In this document: positions 59,050 to 64,000 of the stretch, in pieces
How the letters are laid out: each line of letters begins with the position of its first letter
How positions within the stretch are numbered: position 1 is the stretch's first letter
NCBI GenBank assembly: GCA_001724025.1
Contig: MEDJ01000010.1
Location: 1-64,000 of the forward strand
Length of the DNA stretch: 64,000 nucleotides
Source: Acidobacteria bacterium SCN 69-37
Lineage (GTDB): Bacteria > Acidobacteriota > Vicinamibacteria > Vicinamibacterales > SCN-69-37
Direction: 5' to 3'
Position numbers and translations under genes: made by a program
Notes under the pieces: model-generated
Seen by the model: only the letters and a program-made list of their open reading frames with translations
What the model was told of the DNA's origin: nothing
The model's database searches: none

Positions 59050-60489
59050 TCACTCGCGCGGCAGGCCGTAGAACGACTCGCGGTCGACGACGTATCTGAC
59101 GACGATCGACGGCAGGAGGCGCGGCAGGTCGACGAATGTCACGCGGGCATTCCCGGCGATCTCGAGACGCTGGCGATCCATGATGTGCAACCCGAACTGC
59201 GCCATCAACCCGACGTTCCACCAGATGAGCAGCGCGGCGGTCGCGACGGCCAGGGCGCGGAGCACGCGGCGGCGGCCCGTGGGCCAGCAGGCAGCCAGGC
59301 CGACCGCCAGCACGGGCGTGAGGGCCACGAACCGGCGTTGCCCGAAGGCCCCGGCCACGGTCCACGACTCGACGCTCCCCGACACGTAGATCTGCAGCAG
59401 CGTCATCACGAGCATGAGCCCGGCGATCCACCGGAGATCGGACGCGTGGATCGTCGGCGGCGGGGACGCGGCGTGCGCGCGTCGTCCACCACTGACGAGC
59501 AGCCAGATCAGGCCGGCGATTGCCACGGCCGCCAGCGGGGTCCAGAGGAACAGCCCGTGCTGCGGTGAGATCAGCACATCGAAGAAGTGCGGGGACGACC
59601 ACGTCATCTTGCGGGCCACCTTGTCGGTGGGGGTCGGGTGGCCGTTCAGCGCCTGGTACGCCGCCAGTTGCGGCAGGTACGCCAGCCCCGCCGTGGCGAT
59701 GCCAACGGCGGCGGTGAGCAGCGGACGCCGCCAGATCGACGCAGTGGGGGCGTTGGCGCCGCGGACGTGTCGCCACGTGAATCGGGCGAAATCCAGCGCC
59801 GGTCCAAGGACGAAGAAGGCGTCCTGCTCACGGACCATCGGCAGCAGCGCCGCTGCCAGGCCGAGTGCGACCACGCCCGGCATCGACCAGCGATCGCGGA
59901 TGCGCAGCCAGATCCAGAGGAACAGCGCCACGGCGAACGCCGACGTGGCGTGCGCGAAGGCCGGCGCGACGTACATGTAGAAGATCAGCGGCGTGCCGGC
60001 CCAGACGATGGCCGCCGGGCCGATGCCGGATCCGCCCAGCAGTCGTCGCACGATGGACGCCGACAGCAGCAGCGCGAGCAGGCCGTAGACGGCCGATCCA
60101 TAGGCGACGGCGGCGACGTAGGGCCGGCCCAGGCCATCGGTGAGCGCGCCCGAGAGACCGGCGGCGAGGTGGCCGGCGGCGTAGAACGGCATCCACAGGA
60201 TGGCCGATCCGATCGGCGCGAAGTTCGGCCGTCGTCCTGCCTCGTTCGTGTCCTCGAGGAACGTGCTGATGAAGCCCGGCGTACGGCCGGGACCAGCGTC
60301 GTGGAAGTAGCGGTATTCGTTCTCGAAGTCGACATCGCGATCGAACGTCCAGCTGTGGAGCCACGAGAAGAACTGGATCTCGTCGGACGCATTGATACGC
60401 GTCGTCACCGCGGGCAGCGAGAGGACGAAGACGAGGATGAGCAGCCAGACCGCGCGGGCGTGTCCGTCGAGCCGGGAGGGGCCGGTCAT
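59050..60489 (-). CDS. Polytopic membrane protein, GT-C glycosyltransferase-like
   Basis: A 479-residue membrane protein with roughly 10-11 hydrophobic helices. After helix 1 the loop contains NASDEIQFFSWLH; an acidic pair at this place is the catalytic hallmark of GT-C transferases that use polyprenyl-phosphate sugars. A final soluble loop precedes a helix-free C-terminus. The likely task is transferring a sugar on the periplasmic side of the membrane. The assignment rests on topology and the DE pair only. Three bases downstream of the CPBP gene. Confidence 0.7.
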   Translation of the reverse strand: MTGPSRLDGHARAVWLLILVFVLSLPAVTTRINASDEIQFFSWLHSWTFDRDVDFENEYRYFHDAGPGRTPGFISTFLEDTNEAGRRPNFAPIGSAILWMPFYAAGHLAAGLSGALTDGLGRPYVAAVAYGSAVYGLLALLLSASIVRRLLGGSGIGPAAIVWAGTPLIFYMYVAPAFAHATSAFAVALFLWIWLRIRDRWSMPGVVALGLAAALLPMVREQDAFFVLGPALDFARFTWRHVRGANAPTASIWRRPLLTAAVGIATAGLAYLPQLAAYQALNGHPTPTDKVARKMTWSSPHFFDVLISPQHGLFLWTPLAAVAIAGLIWLLVSGGRRAHAASPPPTIHASDLRWIAGLMLVMTLLQIYVSGSVESWTVAGAFGQRRFVALTPVLAVGLAACWPTGRRRVLRALAVATAALLIWWNVGLMAQFGLHIMDRQRLEIAGNARVTFVDLPRLLPSIVVRYVVDRESFYGLPRE

Positions 60490-60492
60490 GGG

Positions 60493-61266
60493 TCAGGCCC
60501 CGAGCGTGCGTGCCATGACGCCCTGGAAGACCTGCAGGGCGTTGAAGCCGGCGTGGTTGACGATCGGCAGCACGGCCGATCGTCGCCGGATGTAGATCAG
60601 GCCCCAGATCAGGCCCAGCAGGCCGACGGCAATCGACACGTCGATGCCCTGGTCGGCGTGCAGGGCGCCGAACGCGATCGTGAACAGGACGAGGCCGAGG
60701 TGAATGCCGCCGAGGCGCTGTTCGAAACGGTGGAGGATGAAGGCGCGCTGGAGTTCCTCGCGCACGCCGCCCGCCACGATCACCACCACGATGAACACGG
60801 CCGCATCCAGCGGCGAATCCATGAACGCGGTGAGCGGATTGACGAGCACGTTCTGTGTCCACGGGAGGACCGCGCGCAGGGCCAGCACGACCAGCGCCAC
60901 GCCAATCAGCACCACCGGGACCAGCATCAGGCCCAGCCGTGCCTCGCGGCCGACGGGCCGCTGCCCCAGAAAGACGTCGCGTGGGCGTTCGCCGCTCGCG
61001 CGCAGGAAGAACCCGATGAGGCCGACGACGAGCAGCGTGTCGAGCAGGCTCAGCGTGGCGAAGAAGGGCAGCGACAGATCGTCTCCGTCGGTCGGGGACA
61101 GGGGTGTTGCCATCAGCAGGACGGAGGCGATCAGCACCTGCGTCGGCACGCCGCAGACGAGCAGGGTCTCCATGAGCGCGAGCCAGCGCGGCTGCCGGGG
61201 ATGCGCGTCGGGGATGGGCAGGGACACGGCGGGCGCCGCGATCACGGGATCGTCCACACCGGGCAC
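60493..61266 (-). CDS. CPBP-family intramembrane glutamic endopeptidase
   Basis: A 257-residue membrane protein with about seven helices. The Rce1/CPBP catalytic motifs are present: REELQRAFIL (the EE pair), FGALHADQG (FxxxH) and VNHAGFN (HxxxN). Members cleave prenylated or membrane peptides, and in bacteria some serve bacteriocin or signal maturation. GTG start; other in-frame GTGs near it are possible. It leads the minus-strand unit with the GT-C gene three bases away. Confidence 0.82.
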   Translation of the reverse strand: MPGVDDPVIAAPAVSLPIPDAHPRQPRWLALMETLLVCGVPTQVLIASVLLMATPLSPTDGDDLSLPFFATLSLLDTLLVVGLIGFFLRASGERPRDVFLGQRPVGREARLGLMLVPVVLIGVALVVLALRAVLPWTQNVLVNPLTAFMDSPLDAAVFIVVVIVAGGVREELQRAFILHRFEQRLGGIHLGLVLFTIAFGALHADQGIDVSIAVGLLGLIWGLIYIRRRSAVLPIVNHAGFNALQVFQGVMARTLGA

Positions 61267-61351
61267 TCTACATCAGGCGGTCGGGCGACGCGCCAGCCGC
61301 AGGAGATGCGGAGGCCGTGCAAACCTGAGAAAATAGGGCAAGTGCAAAAAC

Positions 61352-61368
61352 GGCCCGTCTGACGGGCC
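61352..61368. terminator. Perfect hairpin in the CPBP-nrdJ divergent region
   Basis: GGCCCGT (61352-61358) and ACGGGCC (61362-61368) pair around CTG. It is flanked by five A's on the left, so on the minus strand the stem is followed by a T-run, the form of an intrinsic terminator reading toward the CPBP gene. It probably insulates the two divergent units. The 354-bp gap between CPBP and nrdJ otherwise holds the sites listed next. Confidence 0.5.
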
Positions 61369-61371
61369 TTG

Positions 61372-61419
61372 TCCCCGTATGTCGTGGTAGGGATGGCTGT
61401 TATGCACAAGATGTCGTGG
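61372..61419 (+). promoter_or_regulatory. Tandem NrdR-like boxes upstream of nrdJ
   Basis: The sequence ATGTCGTGGTA occurs twice, at 61379-61389 and 61411-61421, exactly 32 bases apart. Read as 16-mers (61372-61387 and 61404-61419) they match the known NrdR consensus ACACwATATmTwGTGT at 9 and 11 positions by my count. NrdR sites characteristically come in pairs about three helical turns apart. The pair lies just upstream of the nrdJ -35 element. Confidence 0.55.
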
Positions 61420-61428
61420 TAATCGACC

Positions 61429-61457
61429 TTGACAACGCCAGGGGCGAGGCGCATAGT
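61429..61457 (+). promoter_or_regulatory. Promoter of nrdJ
   Basis: TTGACA (61429-61434, perfect -35), 17 bases, then CATAGT (61452-61457, four of six). The leader would be about 155 bases, with GGGGAGG just before the nrdJ ATG. I looked for a cobalamin riboswitch in this leader and did not recognise one. Confidence 0.6.
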
Positions 61458-61620
61458 TCGGCTTCCGGTTTATCGGCGACGCGGACCTGTCCGGCCTGCG
61501 GAGTCTGGACCATCGACATACCAGTCCCCTTGCCCGCGGCGACGCGTTGCCGTGTACGGGGGAGACGTTGACGCACGGATCGGGTGACGCCGAGGCGCCC
61601 GGCCAGGGGAGGACAGCAGA

Positions 61621-64000
<2,380 letters not shown>

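Noticed and set aside
61460-61620. Possible cobalamin riboswitch in the nrdJ leader
   Set aside because: Expected because the enzyme uses a B12 cofactor, but I could not find the B12-box core or its conserved neighbours. The long leader is better described as containing a promoter and NrdR-like sites upstream.

Overview
The window is a GC-rich, densely packed stretch of a Gram-negative bacterial chromosome. It carries lpxC, a TamB-like gene next to an Omp85 gene, many lipoproteins, an adenosylcobalamin-dependent ribonucleotide reductase, and an S8 protease ending in WGN repeats. That combination best fits Acidobacteriota, perhaps class Vicinamibacteria. The placement is an inference from gene content; no ribosomal RNA is present to confirm it. 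I saw no tRNA, rRNA, CRISPR array, insertion sequence or prophage. This is core chromosome rather than an accessory island.

Layout. 1-8 kb: secreted subtilase, class V aminotransferase, M48 lipoprotein peptidase, monofunctional transglycosylase, NlpC/P60 lipoprotein, HNH nuclease, IPT/beta-propeller protein. 8-15 kb: uvrA, lpxC, a minus-strand ECF sigma/STAS/93-aa cassette, then lysA-tmk. 15-20 kb (minus): comF, then the ribosome-assembly cluster rplU-rpmA-obgE-nadD-rsfS, with a lipoprotein/TPR pair upstream. 20-27 kb: dprA-topA-trmFO-xer. 26-32 kb (minus): a sigma-54-type activator with its kinase, an ABC-F ATPase, and an HTH-receiver fusion. 32-35 kb: ECF sigma, zinc anti-sigma factor, exported protein and lipoprotein. 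35-41 kb: APC permease and PEGA protein (minus), hslV-hslU, fibronectin-type lipoprotein, glycine-zipper protein. 41-45 kb: transaldolase-like gene and a three-gene biotin-dependent acyl-CoA carboxylase. 45-53 kb: TamB-like, seven-POTRA Omp85 and SurA-like genes. 53-61 kb (minus): four glycosyltransferases, a methyltransferase, a GT-C-like membrane protein and a CPBP protease. 61.6 kb to the end: nrdJ, cut by the window edge.

Most operons are translationally coupled through ATGA, TGATG or GTGA overlaps. Several promoters have their -10 element only 10-11 bases before the start codon, so leaderless mRNAs are likely.

The most notable signals are: tandem NrdR-like boxes 32 bp apart directly upstream of a good promoter for nrdJ; a seven-POTRA Omp85 with TamB and a SurA-like protein; a sigma/STAS/unknown-protein cassette; a perfect 18-bp AT-rich palindrome before the two-component operon; a GAFTSA (not GAFTGA) loop in the sigma-54-type activator; and the coupled glycosylation operon. 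None of these is proof of a wholly new system. The sigma/STAS/93-aa cassette and the glycan operon are the best candidates for undescribed biology.
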